Below are positions 8,453 through 17,768 of a stretch of DNA of 64,000 bases, in pieces; positions within the stretch are counted from its first letter, which is position 1; each line of letters opens with the position of its first letter. The DNA lies in contig MKRJ01000038.1 of the NCBI GenBank assembly GCA_001896885.1, positions 102,495-166,494 of the forward strand, in the 5' to 3' direction. The DNA comes from Rhizobiales bacterium 65-79 (GTDB lineage: Bacteria > Pseudomonadota > Alphaproteobacteria > Rhizobiales > Rhizobiaceae). Made by a program: the position numbers and the translations under genes. The notes under the pieces are model-generated. The model was not told the origin of the DNA. It did no database searches and was given only the letters and a program-made list of their open reading frames with translations.

Positions 8453-9619
8453 CTATCCCTTCTCAGGGTCGTTCATCACGGCCGTCACCGGCACGACCTC
8501 GACGCCGCGCTTCGCCGCCTCGGCGATCCAGTCGGCAATCGTGTCGACCGTCACCTGGAAGGCGGAGCCGGTACCGACCGCGAAGCCCTTGGCGCGCGCC
8601 GTCGCTTCGAGCTGGTCGAGTTTCTTCAGGATGTCGCCGCGGTTGCGCGATGTGTCGATCGTGAGATCGCCTTGCGCGAAAGGCACCCCGTCCTTCAGCG
8701 CCAGTTGCGGCGCGACGCTGCGGGCCGAGCTTCCGTCGTCCAGATAGAGCAGGCCACGCCGCGCCAGATCCTGCATGACAGGCTCCATCGCATTTTCGTC
8801 CGCGACGAAGCGCGCCCCCATATAGTTCATGACGCCGGTATAGTTGGTGATCCGCGACAGCGCCCAGTGCAGCGAGCGCAGGTTCTCCGCAGCCGAAGCC
8901 TCCACGATCAGCGTGTTGCGGCCGGGATTGACGTTCGGATAGTCGTAGGGCTCGAACGGCACCTGCATCAGAAGCTCATGGCCCGTCTGGCGCGCATCCC
9001 GCATCCACCGGTCCAGGCTGTTGCCCTGCGGCGCGAAGGCGAGCGTCACCGTTCCCGGCAGCTTCTGGATCGCATATTGCGTGCCGGTCTGCGACAGGCC
9101 GAGACCGCCGACGACGATGGCGACACGCGGGCCGCGAGCGCCGGACCATGGCCGCGCATAGACATCGACCGGCCGCCTGCCGTCGACCGAGCGGATCGGC
9201 AGCGGTCCCATCTCGGATTGCTCGATGAGCGCGCGGTCGGGAAGATGCGCGGTCCTCAGATCCTGGCCGAGGCTGGAAGGATCGCGGATGACGATGACGC
9301 CGTTCGGCTGGGCGCTGTCCGGATTGACATGGATGATGTGCGGTACGTCCTTGCCGGTCATAGGCGCGGCGGAAGGCTGCGGGTTGGCAGGCGGCTTCGA
9401 GACGGTGACGATGGCCTCCTTCGCCGGCTCCGGCTTGGAGACGACGACGTCAGGCGCCGGATGGAAAGGACGCGGCCGAAGTGCGATGCCGCCGGCGACG
9501 GCGACGACCGCAAGCGAGACCACGGTTGCCGCGACCGCCCTCCGCGAAACACGCCGCCTTTCCGGCCGCCCGCCCGGCCTGCTCTCCTGCCCGAGTGGGC
9601 GTTCGATTTCCTTGTTCAT
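8453..9619 (-). CDS. divergent polysaccharide deacetylase family protein (YibQ-like)
   Basis: A 388-residue protein with a basic N-terminus, one membrane anchor at about residues 28-46, a proline-rich linker (about 55-85) and a C-terminal DUF610/YibQ-type divergent deacetylase domain beginning [13 protein letters not shown]. Later family motifs are [18 protein letters not shown] and [12 protein letters not shown]. It is probably periplasmic and cell-wall associated; whether it is an active deacetylase is not known. It sits between ctpA and rppH on the same strand, but a terminator lies between it and ctpA, so it may have its own promoter. Confidence 0.85.
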   Translation of the reverse strand: MNKEIERPLGQESRPGGRPERRRVSRRAVAATVVSLAVVAVAGGIALRPRPFHPAPDVVVSKPEPAKEAIVTVSKPPANPQPSAAPMTGKDVPHIIHVNPDSAQPNGVIVIRDPSSLGQDLRTAHLPDRALIEQSEMGPLPIRSVDGRRPVDVYARPWSGARGPRVAIVVGGLGLSQTGTQYAIQKLPGTVTLAFAPQGNSLDRWMRDARQTGHELLMQVPFEPYDYPNVNPGRNTLIVEASAAENLRSLHWALSRITNYTGVMNYMGARFVADENAMEPVMQDLARRGLLYLDDGSSARSVAPQLALKDGVPFAQGDLTIDTSRNRGDILKKLDQLEATARAKGFAVGTGSAFQVTVDTIADWIAEAAKRGVEVVPVTAVMNDPEKG

Positions 9620-9703
9620 CGCCGGGGATGGGGACTTCCGGATGGGAGCCCTGTTCGGCCTCGCATAGGCGGATGCGGCGGGAAAACGGCCTCGCAGGGC
9701 GAA

Positions 9704-9736
9704 GAGGAAAACGGCCGGCGCACGAAGACGCCGGCC
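9704..9736 (-). terminator. rho-independent terminator of the envC-ctpA transcript
   Basis: GGCCGGCG (9713-9720) and CGCCGGCC (9729-9736) form an 8-bp stem; on the reverse strand the hairpin is followed by GTTTTCC. It begins 11 bases after the ctpA stop and separates ctpA from the YibQ-like gene. Confidence 0.65.
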
Positions 9737-9746
9737 ATGACGGGAA

Positions 9747-11078
9747 TCACTGGTTCATCGCCGCCTTGTTCGGGCTGGGCGGGAAAGCCGGATTGGTCGT
9801 CTTGCCCTCCATCAGGTCGAGCGCGGCGTTGAGCTGCTTGTCGTCCTTCTCGTCCGGCGGCACATAGGCGGCCGAACCCGAGCCCTTGGCGTTCTCGTCC
9901 ACGCCCTTGATATGGCCGCGCAGTTCGGATTCGCCGCGGACCACATCGCGGCCCAGCAATTCCGGCGGCAGCGGCTGGTCGACCTTGATATCGGGCGTGA
10001 TGCCCTTGCCCTGGATCGATTTGCCGGACGGCGTGTAGTAGAGCGCCGTGGTGAGGCGCAGCGCGCCGTTGTTCTCCGGCAGCGGGATGATGGTCTGCAC
10101 CGATCCCTTGCCGAAGGATTGCGTGCCGACGACGGTGGCGCGCTTCTGGTCCTGCAGCGCGCCCGCGACGATTTCCGAGGCACTGGCCGAACCGCCGTTG
10201 ATGAGCACGATCAAAGGTTTGCCGTCGATCATGTCGCCCGGATGCGCATCGAAGCGGGAGATGTCCTTCGGATCGCGCCCGCGCGTCGACACGATCTCGC
10301 CATGGTCGAGGAAGGTGTCGGACACGCTCACCGCCTGGTCGAGCAGGCCGCCGGGATTGAGGCGCAGGTCGAGCACGTAGCCCTTCAGCTTGTCCTCCGG
10401 CACCTGCTTCTTGATCTGTTCGATCGCGTTGCGCAGATCGTCATAGGTCTTCTCGGTGAAGGAGGTGATCTTCATATAGCCGACGTCGCCGCGCTCGACG
10501 TGGAACTTGACGGCCTTCACCTTGATGATGCCGCGCACCACGGTGACCTCGATCGGCTTGTCGGCGCCCTTGCGCAGGATCGTCAGCTTGATCGGCGTAT
10601 CGACCGGTCCGCGCATCTTGTCGACCGCGTCCTGCAGGGTGAGGCCGCGCACTTCCTGGCCGTCGATCTTGGAGATGAAGTCGCCAGCCAGCACGCCCGC
10701 CTTCGCGGCCGGCGTGTCGTCGATCGGCGTGATGACCTTAACCAGGTCGTCCTCCATCGTCACCTCGATGCCGAGGCCGCCGAACTCGCCGCTGGTCTGG
10801 ACCCGCATGTCCTTCGCCTCGTCGGCGTTCATGTAGGAGGAGTGCGGGTCGAGCGAGGCGAGCATGCCGTTGACGGCGTTCTCGATGAGCGATTTCTCGT
10901 CCGGCTGGGTCACATATTGCGCCCGGACGCGCTCGAAGATATCGCCGAAGAGCGCCAGTTGCTTGTAGGTTTCCGAACTGGCCGCCTTGGCCGTGGAGCC
11001 GGGCGCGCCATAGACGAGACTCATGGCGGACGCGCCGATCAAGGCTCCGGCGCAAAGAAGCGACAATTTACGAATCAT
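9747..11078 (-). CDS. ctpA: S41 family carboxy-terminal processing peptidase
   Basis: A 443-residue exported serine protease. It has an N-terminal signal anchor (KLSLLCAGALIGASAMSLVYG), a PDZ domain (from GGLGIEVTMEDDLVKV to VRGLTLQDAV) and an S41 catalytic domain with the nucleophile Ser in NGGSASASEIVAG and the general-base Lys in GTQSFGKGSVQ. Such enzymes trim C-termini of periplasmic proteins, often peptidoglycan hydrolases or lipoproteins. The start MIRKLSLL overlaps the end of the EnvC-like gene by 11 bases, suggesting coupled translation; pairing with an LytM-type factor supports a cell-wall role. Confidence 0.93.
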   Translation of the reverse strand: MIRKLSLLCAGALIGASAMSLVYGAPGSTAKAASSETYKQLALFGDIFERVRAQYVTQPDEKSLIENAVNGMLASLDPHSSYMNADEAKDMRVQTSGEFGGLGIEVTMEDDLVKVITPIDDTPAAKAGVLAGDFISKIDGQEVRGLTLQDAVDKMRGPVDTPIKLTILRKGADKPIEVTVVRGIIKVKAVKFHVERGDVGYMKITSFTEKTYDDLRNAIEQIKKQVPEDKLKGYVLDLRLNPGGLLDQAVSVSDTFLDHGEIVSTRGRDPKDISRFDAHPGDMIDGKPLIVLINGGSASASEIVAGALQDQKRATVVGTQSFGKGSVQTIIPLPENNGALRLTTALYYTPSGKSIQGKGITPDIKVDQPLPPELLGRDVVRGESELRGHIKGVDENAKGSGSAAYVPPDEKDDKQLNAALDLMEGKTTNPAFPPSPNKAAMNQ

Positions 11079-12363
11079 TCCCTGTCCTTCCAGAAACTCG
11101 CTCCATCCACCATGGAGACGGATCGATGGGCTTACCATCCTTGCGGAACTCGACATAGAGGTTCGGGCCGACACCTCCGCCGTCGAATGCCGCGGTGCTT
11201 GCCACCCTGGCCTCCCCCATCAATCCGACGGGCTCACCCGCCAGGACGGACTGGCCAAGCGATACGCTGATTCTGTCCATTCCTGCCAGAACGACATGAT
11301 AGCCGTCGCCCGCGTCGAGTATCAAGAGTTGGCCGTATGAGCGGAACGGTCCCGCATATAACACAATCCCATCCGCCGGAGCGGTAACGATTGCGCCAGA
11401 TTGTGTTATAACCATGTCGCCCTGCATGGTGCCGCCCGTGCCGTCGTCATCGCCGAAATGCTTGTCGATGCGGCCGGCGGCGGGAAGAAGCATGTGCCCC
11501 TGCATGGCCGCGAAGGGCGTGGCGGCGAGGCGGTGGCCCTCCGGCGCCGGCTTGCTGGCGGCTTCCGCCTCGGCCTTGCGGACGCTCTCGATCTGGGCTT
11601 CCAGGCTGGCGACCAGTTCCTTGACGCTGCCGGCTTTCTTGGCAAGCTCGGCCGCCTTCGCCTTCTCGTCGGCCAGCGCCGACTCGGACTGCTGCTGTAG
11701 CTTGTTCTTCTCGTCCAGGAGCAGGCTGAGCCGCTTCTTCTCTTCCGTCTGATCGGCGACCTTGGCGACAAGGCGCCCGCGCTCGATGTCGATGGATTTG
11801 GCGACCCGCGACAATTCCTTCAGGTCGCCGACCAGCACCTCGGTTTCCGCGCGAAGGTCGGGAACGACAGCGCCGAGCAGGATGGCGCTGCGGATCGACG
11901 ACAGGGCGTCCTCCGGCTTGACCAGGATGGCCGGCGGCGGATTGACCCCCATGCGCTCCAGCGCGCCCAGCACCTCGGCCAGCACGCCGCGCCGCGCCGC
12001 GAGCGATTTGCGGATCGTCTCCTGCTGGGCATCGAGATTGCCGAGCCTGGCGGTGATGTCCTCGATGTCCTGGCTGAGCTTGCGTTCCGTCTTGGCGGAC
12101 TGGATCAGCGCCGCCGTGATCGTCGTCTGATCCTTCCGGATACCCGCAATCTCGCTGGTGAGAGCCGCGAGCTTCTGGTCGGACAGCGTCATCTGGCGGG
12201 CGATCCGGTCATACTCGGCCTCGCTCTGCGCATGCTGCGCTTCAAGCGCGCTCGTCGTGCCGGCGGCCTGCGCCGCCGGGACGGCAGCCGCCACGGAAAG
12301 GCCAAGCCCCGCCAGTGCCGCGCAAAGCGCAGCCCTTCCGCTCCGTGCAAAGACCTGAACCAT
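11068..12363 (-). CDS. EnvC-like murein hydrolase activator with degenerate LytM domain
   Basis: A 431-residue exported protein: signal peptide (residues about 8-34, ending AQAAG), long coiled coil (about 40-290, rich in EAQHAQ, DQKLAAL, SQDIEDI, EEKKRL) and a C-terminal M23/LytM-like domain (about 300-431). The zinc ligands of active M23 peptidases are not at their usual places: the HxxxD region reads GGTMQGDM, the later motifs read LILDAGDGY and VLAGMD. This matches EnvC logic, where an inactive LytM domain activates amidases at the septum. Start MVQVFARSG preferred over an upstream ATG because the signal peptide follows directly. Confidence 0.87.
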   Translation of the reverse strand: MVQVFARSGRAALCAALAGLGLSVAAAVPAAQAAGTTSALEAQHAQSEAEYDRIARQMTLSDQKLAALTSEIAGIRKDQTTITAALIQSAKTERKLSQDIEDITARLGNLDAQQETIRKSLAARRGVLAEVLGALERMGVNPPPAILVKPEDALSSIRSAILLGAVVPDLRAETEVLVGDLKELSRVAKSIDIERGRLVAKVADQTEEKKRLSLLLDEKNKLQQQSESALADEKAKAAELAKKAGSVKELVASLEAQIESVRKAEAEAASKPAPEGHRLAATPFAAMQGHMLLPAAGRIDKHFGDDDGTGGTMQGDMVITQSGAIVTAPADGIVLYAGPFRSYGQLLILDAGDGYHVVLAGMDRISVSLGQSVLAGEPVGLMGEARVASTAAFDGGGVGPNLYVEFRKDGKPIDPSPWWMERVSGRTGNDS

Positions 12364-12616
12364 CCGTTCTCGCGAGGGTGCCCAACACTGCTGCCCAGCG
12401 TCCGACTCTAAGAAGCCGGTCGTTAAGGAACGATAAACCATGTGCCCGGCTTCAGGAGCAGGGAATCTGCTCGCCGGATATCAATTTTCAACTTGGTAAC
12501 CATTGCCGTTCCGATCCCGCTGTATCCCTCTGGTTCGGCGGCGCCCGCCCATCCGCTTAACAGCTTGTTTTCGTTTTGAACCTATCTTTGCGGCCGAGCA
12601 ACAGGGCGAGCGAACG

Positions 12617-13831
12617 GTGATTCAGGGCATTTTCATATCGCTGCTCAATCCCGTTCTGGCGCTGGCGCTTTCCGGCCTGTTCCTGAAGCTGTGGTCGGAA
12701 CGCAAGGCGCAGACCCACGTCCTTTTCTTCTCCGTCTCCTATCTCTGCTACGCCGCGGCCTTCGGTTTGCAGATATCGCGCTGGCCGTTCGGCGACCCTG
12801 AAAACGCTCTCCTCTCGAATCTTTTTCTTCTAGGCACGTTCGGCTCCGCCATCCACGGCATGATGCGGAGGAGACGGCACCCCACCCCGCTCGCGGCGCT
12901 TACAACGCTTGCTGTTCTCGGCTTCGCCGCGCAATTCTGGTTCGCGGTGATCCAGCCGGACATGACCGGACGCATCTACGCGGTGAATTTCTGTTATGGC
13001 GGCATGATGCTCCTCGCCGCGGCGGAGATGCGTTCCTTCCCCGAAAAGACGGCCGTTGAAAGGCTCCTCTTCGGCGTCGTCCTGACCATCGGCATCTATT
13101 CCTTCGCCCGAACCGTCGGCATCTCGCTGATGCAAGGCCACATCGCCGAACGCTCCGAATATGTCGGGTCGCTCACCTGGGTCGTGCTCAACTTCTCGGC
13201 CGCCCTTTTCGCGCTTCTTCTGGCGCTGACGCTGATCTATCTGGTCGTCCTGGACGCCATGCAGGACCTGCGCACGGAATCCATGACCGACCTTCTTTCG
13301 GGACTGCTCAACCGGCGCGGATTCGAGGAGAACGGGCGCAAGGCGCTGGCGCATGCCGGCGAGCTCGGCCTGCCGGCGGCGCTCCTGATCTGCGATATCG
13401 ATCACTTCAAGTCCGTGAACGACCGCTTCGGCCACGCCTGCGGCGATCAGGTCATCACGGCCTTCGCGCACTGCCTGCACGACGCGGCCGGCGGCCGCCA
13501 TGTCGTGGCCCGGATCGGCGGTGAGGAATTCGCCGTCGTGCTCTCGGGCACGAATTTGAAAGCCGGGCGACTTTTCGCCGAGGCGGTCCGCAACGCCTGC
13601 GCGACGTTGAAAGCGGCGGGCCTGCCGGAGAACCATGCGGTGACCGCAAGCTTCGGTGTCGCCGAAATGCAGCCCGGCGAGGACTTGACCTCGCTCATGC
13701 GGCGCGCGGACGCGGCGCTCTACGATGCCAAGAGGCGCGGCCGCGACCGGGTGCGCGGCGCCGAGAGCCGTACGGATCCGTCTAGGAGAAGCGCCGGCGA
13801 TCCCGCGCTTCCCCTGCAGGCGGGCGGCTGA
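12617..13831 (+). CDS. membrane-bound diguanylate cyclase (GGEEF)
   Basis: A 404-residue protein with six or seven N-terminal membrane helices (about 1-225) and a C-terminal GGDEF domain (about 235-395) that makes cyclic di-GMP from two GTP. The active site is ARIGGEEFAVVL, with the metal and GTP-binding LLICDIDHFKSVND and FGHACGDQV intact, so it is likely active. The RxxD inhibitory site is absent: the matching position reads GGRH. The start is a GTG at 12617 with AGGGCGAGCGA upstream; a TTG at 12503 would add an unlikely tail. It is divergent from the EnvC-like gene (12364-12616, nothing else recognised there). Confidence 0.88.
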   Translation: MIQGIFISLLNPVLALALSGLFLKLWSERKAQTHVLFFSVSYLCYAAAFGLQISRWPFGDPENALLSNLFLLGTFGSAIHGMMRRRRHPTPLAALTTLAVLGFAAQFWFAVIQPDMTGRIYAVNFCYGGMMLLAAAEMRSFPEKTAVERLLFGVVLTIGIYSFARTVGISLMQGHIAERSEYVGSLTWVVLNFSAALFALLLALTLIYLVVLDAMQDLRTESMTDLLSGLLNRRGFEENGRKALAHAGELGLPAALLICDIDHFKSVNDRFGHACGDQVITAFAHCLHDAAGGRHVVARIGGEEFAVVLSGTNLKAGRLFAEAVRNACATLKAAGLPENHAVTASFGVAEMQPGEDLTSLMRRADAALYDAKRRGRDRVRGAESRTDPSRRSAGDPALPLQAGG

Positions 13832-13849
13832 GCGCCGCCTGAACCTTCG

Positions 13850-14221
13850 TCAGTCGCAGTTCTTCGCCGGAACCGGCACGACATTGTCGGGAAGCCCGTA
13901 CATGTAGCTGCGCCCGTGCAGCAGAACCGCGCATTCGCCGTGGCGGATATAGGTATATTGACCCGGCGTGTGGTGCAGGCGAACGACATCCGGCCCTTCT
14001 TCACCGGCGGCGCTGGCGACGCGGTCGGCCAGGTATCCCTTGCCGACGACGATGCGCTTGTAGCCGGAGGGCGCATAGACGACGAGATTGCCGAAGGAAT
14101 CGGCATAGGCATGCTCGTGGTAGAGGCCCCCGGCCGCCGCTGGAGCCGCCAGCGCGAAGGCGGCGAGGCAACCGAGAAGCGGCGCCTGGAGCCTGCGGCC
14201 GGATGATGATCTCGAATTCAT
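13850..14221 (-). CDS. small exported hypothetical protein
   Basis: A 123-residue protein, not assigned to a named family. Starting at the ATG at 14221 gives a clean signal peptide (RRLQAPLLGCLAAFALAAPAAAGG). The mature part has a GLYHEHAYADSFGNLVVY stretch, a YKRIVVGKGYLAD stretch and three Cys (HGECAVLL and the C-terminal AKNCD among them). Coding bias and the signal peptide support it as real. It is convergent with the diguanylate cyclase gene, 18 bases apart. The longer upstream reading frame lacks a plausible start. Confidence 0.7.
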   Translation of the reverse strand: MNSRSSSGRRLQAPLLGCLAAFALAAPAAAGGLYHEHAYADSFGNLVVYAPSGYKRIVVGKGYLADRVASAAGEEGPDVVRLHHTPGQYTYIRHGECAVLLHGRSYMYGLPDNVVPVPAKNCD

Positions 14222-14414
14222 GGTCGCGTCCTTTTCAGCGGGAAACCGCCTCCTCGAATCGGAATTTAACGCTTTATTAACCATTGTCACCTCGCCGCCA
14301 TTTTTCTCCCGCGCCAATTCGCCGGACATGGTTAACGGCATACCGGCCGTTGATCTGTCGCCGCCATGCGCATAGATCGTCGAAGCCGGGTGGCCAGCAG
14401 AGCACGGGGGAGGA

Positions 14415-14804
14415 ATGACCGAGGGAGAAGACGGAGCCGGCGGAGGGCGTCACGCGTTGCCGCTTGCCGCCATTCGGGCGCTCGCCCTGCCGCTGTTCCT
14501 TTCCGCCTGCGTTCCTCCTGTTCCGCCGGCTGCTTCGACGGTCCCGGCCGCCGCGGTCGCCCCGCCGCGCTACGCCAACTATCGGTGCGACGAAGACGGC
14601 GAGATCACGCTCGAGGATTTCCGCACCTCGATGCATGTGATCGATACGAGGGGCATCGACGTCGAGCTTCCGGCCGCCCCGCCGAACCAGACGACGCGCT
14701 ACGGCCAGCCCGGCTATGCGCTGGTCCTCGAAAAGGGGACGGCGCTCTGGATGGTGACTGGCAAGCGCCCGGTCAACTGCAAGCTCGAAAAAGATCCGGC
14801 TTGA
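14415..14804 (+). CDS. small lipoprotein, MliC-like C-terminal region
   Basis: A 129-residue predicted outer- or inner-membrane lipoprotein. A hydrophobic stretch (AIRALALPLFLSAC) ends in an LSAC lipobox with the lipid-modified Cys near residue 32, followed by a Pro/Ala-rich linker. The mature domain (about 53-125) begins NYRCDEDGEI and ends RPVNCKLE, with two Cys that could form a disulfide; spacing and the WMVTGKRPVNC end recall MliC/PliC inhibitors of C-type lysozyme. I give the family only as a possibility. It precedes the sdh operon on the same strand but is separated from it by a promoter. Confidence 0.65.
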   Translation: MTEGEDGAGGGRHALPLAAIRALALPLFLSACVPPVPPAASTVPAAAVAPPRYANYRCDEDGEITLEDFRTSMHVIDTRGIDVELPAAPPNQTTRYGQPGYALVLEKGTALWMVTGKRPVNCKLEKDPA

Positions 14805-14935
14805 CGGTCAGGCCTGCAGGAGAGCGGCCCTGGCTTCGACCGGCCTCGTTTGGGTCAGCCCGCGCCTTCTGCTGGCCCAGCTTCCGCCTCAATCGATTAA
14901 GCCGTAAGCGGCGGTCCTGAAACGCCTATTTATCT

Positions 14936-14964
14936 TTGACGCAATGCAGCAAGCGTTCTAGAAC
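14936..14964 (+). promoter_or_regulatory. candidate promoter of the sdh operon
   Basis: TTGACG (14936-14941) and TAGAAC (14959-14964) are spaced by exactly 17 bases and lie about 80 bases upstream of the sdhC start. It is the best -35/-10 pair in the 239-base gap 14805-15043. Confidence 0.55.
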
Positions 14965-15043
14965 CGTGCCTGCCACACACGGCCTCCGGCATTCCCGACC
15001 CTTCGCGACGTCCGGCCGGCCGGAGCCGAAGACGGGGAAAAGG

Positions 15044-15451
15044 ATGAGCAAACAGACAGCCGCCGCCGCACGCCCCCTCTCCCCGCATCTGCAGATCTAC
15101 CGCCTCATTCCCACCATGGTGATGTCGATCCTGCACCGCATCACCGGCGGCGCGCTTTATTTCGGCACGCTGCTGCTCGCCTGGTGGCTGATCGCGGCGG
15201 CGAGTTCGGAACAGGCCTTCGACATCGCCAACGCCTTCTTCGGCTCGTGGATCGGGCGCCTGATCCTGTTCGGCTATACCTGGGCGCTGCTCCATCACCT
15301 GCTCGGCGGGATCCGCCACCTCATCTGGGACACCTGCACCTGGATGGGCAAGGAAACCTCGACCCGGCTGGCCTGGGCGACCATCATCGGTTCGGTCGGG
15401 CTCACCATCCTGGTGTGGTTCGCCGGCTATGCGGCAAGGGGGGCGTTCTGA
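15044..15451 (+). CDS. sdhC: succinate dehydrogenase cytochrome b556 subunit
   Basis: A 135-residue membrane anchor subunit of respiratory complex II. It has three transmembrane helices and the family marks RPLSPHLQIYRL at the N-terminus, SILHRITGG (ubiquinone-site Ser/Arg region) and HHLLGGIRHLIWD carrying the heme b ligand His. The ATG at 15044 has GGGGAAAAGG upstream. First gene of the sdhCDA...B operon; its stop is one base before the sdhD start. Confidence 0.95.
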   Translation: MSKQTAAAARPLSPHLQIYRLIPTMVMSILHRITGGALYFGTLLLAWWLIAAASSEQAFDIANAFFGSWIGRLILFGYTWALLHHLLGGIRHLIWDTCTWMGKETSTRLAWATIIGSVGLTILVWFAGYAARGAF

Positions 15452-15452
15452 G

Positions 15453-15836
15453 ATGACCGAGATGCGCACACCGCTCCGGAAGGTCCGCGGACTCGGCACC
15501 GCCCGCGAAGGGACCGGCCATTTCTGGCGCATCCGCGTCACCTCCGTGGCGCTCATCATCCTGACGCTCTATTTCCTCGGCTTCGTCATTTCCCTGAACG
15601 GCGCCGGTTACGAGACGGTCCGGGCCGCTCTGGCGCGGCCTTTCGCGGCGTTGATGATGGGTCTCTTCGTGCTTGTCGGCCTGGTCCACATGCGGCTCGG
15701 CATGCAGGAGATCATCGAGGACTACATCCATGCGGAAGGGCAGAAGCTGGCGCTTCTGATCCTGAGCATCTTCTTCTGCGTGGCGGTCGGCGTGGCGTCG
15801 ATCTTCGCACTTCTCAAACTGACGCTTGGAGGCTGA
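15453..15836 (+). CDS. sdhD: succinate dehydrogenase hydrophobic anchor subunit
   Basis: A 127-residue three-helix anchor subunit of complex II. The conserved C-terminal half reads VGLVHMRLGMQEIIEDYIH, containing the second-site His and the DY pair near the quinone pocket. It starts with an ATG overlapping the neighbourhood of the sdhC stop (one base between TGA and ATG) and ends four bases before sdhA, so translation is probably coupled. Confidence 0.95.
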   Translation: MTEMRTPLRKVRGLGTAREGTGHFWRIRVTSVALIILTLYFLGFVISLNGAGYETVRAALARPFAALMMGLFVLVGLVHMRLGMQEIIEDYIHAEGQKLALLILSIFFCVAVGVASIFALLKLTLGG

Positions 15837-15839
15837 TGG

Positions 15840-17687
15840 ATGGCAAAGGCTTCCGGGAAAAAGGCGCCCGCCGTAGGCGCCAGGGCATACAGCTATGTCG
15901 ATCATGCCTTCGACGTCGTCGTGGTTGGAGCCGGCGGCGCCGGACTGCGCGCCACGCTCGGCATGGCCGAACAGGGGCTGAGGACGGCCTGCATCACCAA
16001 GGTGTTCCCGACCCGCTCGCACACGGTGGCGGCGCAGGGCGGCATCGCCGCCTCGCTGCAGAACATGGGACCGGATTCCTGGCAGTGGCACCTCTATGAC
16101 ACGGTCAAGGGGTCGGACTGGCTGGGCGACGTCGATGCCCAGGAATATATGGTGCGCGAGGCGCCCGCCGCCGTCTACGAGCTCGAGCACTACGGCGTGC
16201 CGTTCAGCCGGACCGAGGACGGCAGGATCTACCAGCGCCCCTTCGGCGGCCACATGACCGAGTTCGGCGAGGGCCCGCCCGTGCAGCGCACCTGCGCCGC
16301 CGCCGACCGCACCGGCCACGCCATCCTGCACACGCTCTACGGCCAGTCGGTGAAGCACAACGCACAGTTCTTCATCGAATATTTCGCGCTCGACCTCATC
16401 ATGAGCCCAGACGGGGTATGCACCGGCGTCGTCGCCTGGAACCTCGACGACGGCACCATCCACCGCTTCTCGGCGAAGATGGTGGTGCTGGCGACCGGCG
16501 GCTACGGCCGGGCCTATTTCTCTGCCACCTCGGCCCATACCTGCACCGGCGACGGCGGCGGCATGGTGGCCCGTGCCGGCCTGCCGCTCGAGGACATGGA
16601 GTTCGTCCAGTTCCACCCGACCGGCATCTACGGCGCCGGCTGCCTCATCACCGAGGGCGCCCGCGGCGAGGGAGGCTATCTGGTCAATTCGGAAGGCGAG
16701 CGCTTCATGGAGCGCTATGCGCCGAGCGCCAAGGATCTCGCCTCGCGCGACGTGGTCTCGCGCTGCATGACGCTGGAGATCCGCGAAGGCCGGGGCGTAG
16801 GCAGGAAGAAGGACCACATCTTCCTGCATCTCGACCATCTCGACCCGGCGGTGCTGCATGAAAGGCTGCCGGGCATTTCCGAATCGGCCCGCATCTTCGC
16901 CGGCGTCGACGTGACGAAGGACCCGATCCCGGTCCTGCCGACCGTGCACTACAATATGGGCGGCATCCCGACCAACCTCTGGGGCGAGGCGCTCAACCCA
17001 ACCGGGACGGAGCCGAACCGCGTGCAGCCCGGCCTCATGGCTGTCGGCGAGGCCGGCTGCGCCTCGGTGCACGGCGCCAACCGGCTTGGCTCGAACTCGC
17101 TGATCGACCTCGTCGTGTTCGGCCGGGCGGCGGCGATCCGCGCCGGCAAGGTCGTCGACCGCAACGCCGCTATTCCCGCGCCGGACGAAGCGGCGGTGGA
17201 GAAGATCATGGACCGCTTCGACCGGCTGCGTCACGCCAACGGCAAGTATCCGACGGCGGAACTGCGCGAGAAGATGCAGCGCACCATGCAGGAGGACGCC
17301 GCTGTGTTCCGCACAGAGGAGACGCTCGAGCAGGGCTGCCGGCGCATTTCGGAGATCTGGAAGGAACTTTCCGACATCAAGGTCACCGATCGATCCATGA
17401 TCTGGAACTCCGACCTTGTCGAGACGCTGGAACTCGAGAACCTGATGGCGAACGCCATCGTCACCGTCTACGGCGCCGAGGCGCGTCATGAGAGCCGCGG
17501 CGCTCATGCCCGCGAGGACTTCCCCGACCGCGACGACAAGGCCTGGCGCAAGCACACGCTGGCCTGGGTCGACGAGAAGGGCAAGGTGAAGCTCGCCTAC
17601 CGGCCCGTCCACACCGAACCGCTGCTCGACGAGGCGGATGGAGGCATCAGCCTCGCCCGGATCGCGCCGAAGAAGCGGGTGTATTGA
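15840..17687 (+). CDS. sdhA: succinate dehydrogenase flavoprotein subunit
   Basis: A 615-residue catalytic subunit that oxidises succinate to fumarate and passes electrons to FAD. It has the dinucleotide fold [14 protein letters not shown], the covalent-FAD His in [11 protein letters not shown], and the substrate-site [20 protein letters not shown] region. Length and C-terminus are normal. It is followed not by sdhB but by two unrelated genes on the same strand; sdhB starts 1.8 kb further on. Confidence 0.97.
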   Translation: MAKASGKKAPAVGARAYSYVDHAFDVVVVGAGGAGLRATLGMAEQGLRTACITKVFPTRSHTVAAQGGIAASLQNMGPDSWQWHLYDTVKGSDWLGDVDAQEYMVREAPAAVYELEHYGVPFSRTEDGRIYQRPFGGHMTEFGEGPPVQRTCAAADRTGHAILHTLYGQSVKHNAQFFIEYFALDLIMSPDGVCTGVVAWNLDDGTIHRFSAKMVVLATGGYGRAYFSATSAHTCTGDGGGMVARAGLPLEDMEFVQFHPTGIYGAGCLITEGARGEGGYLVNSEGERFMERYAPSAKDLASRDVVSRCMTLEIREGRGVGRKKDHIFLHLDHLDPAVLHERLPGISESARIFAGVDVTKDPIPVLPTVHYNMGGIPTNLWGEALNPTGTEPNRVQPGLMAVGEAGCASVHGANRLGSNSLIDLVVFGRAAAIRAGKVVDRNAAIPAPDEAAVEKIMDRFDRLRHANGKYPTAELREKMQRTMQEDAAVFRTEETLEQGCRRISEIWKELSDIKVTDRSMIWNSDLVETLELENLMANAIVTVYGAEARHESRGAHAREDFPDRDDKAWRKHTLAWVDEKGKVKLAYRPVHTEPLLDEADGGISLARIAPKKRVY

Positions 17688-17768
17688 TGGGAGGCGGCGG
17701 CCGATGAGGGCGGGACAGGACGCTGCGGCGTTATCGGCGGCGCTGGCGCGTGACCCGTCCGAACCGCC

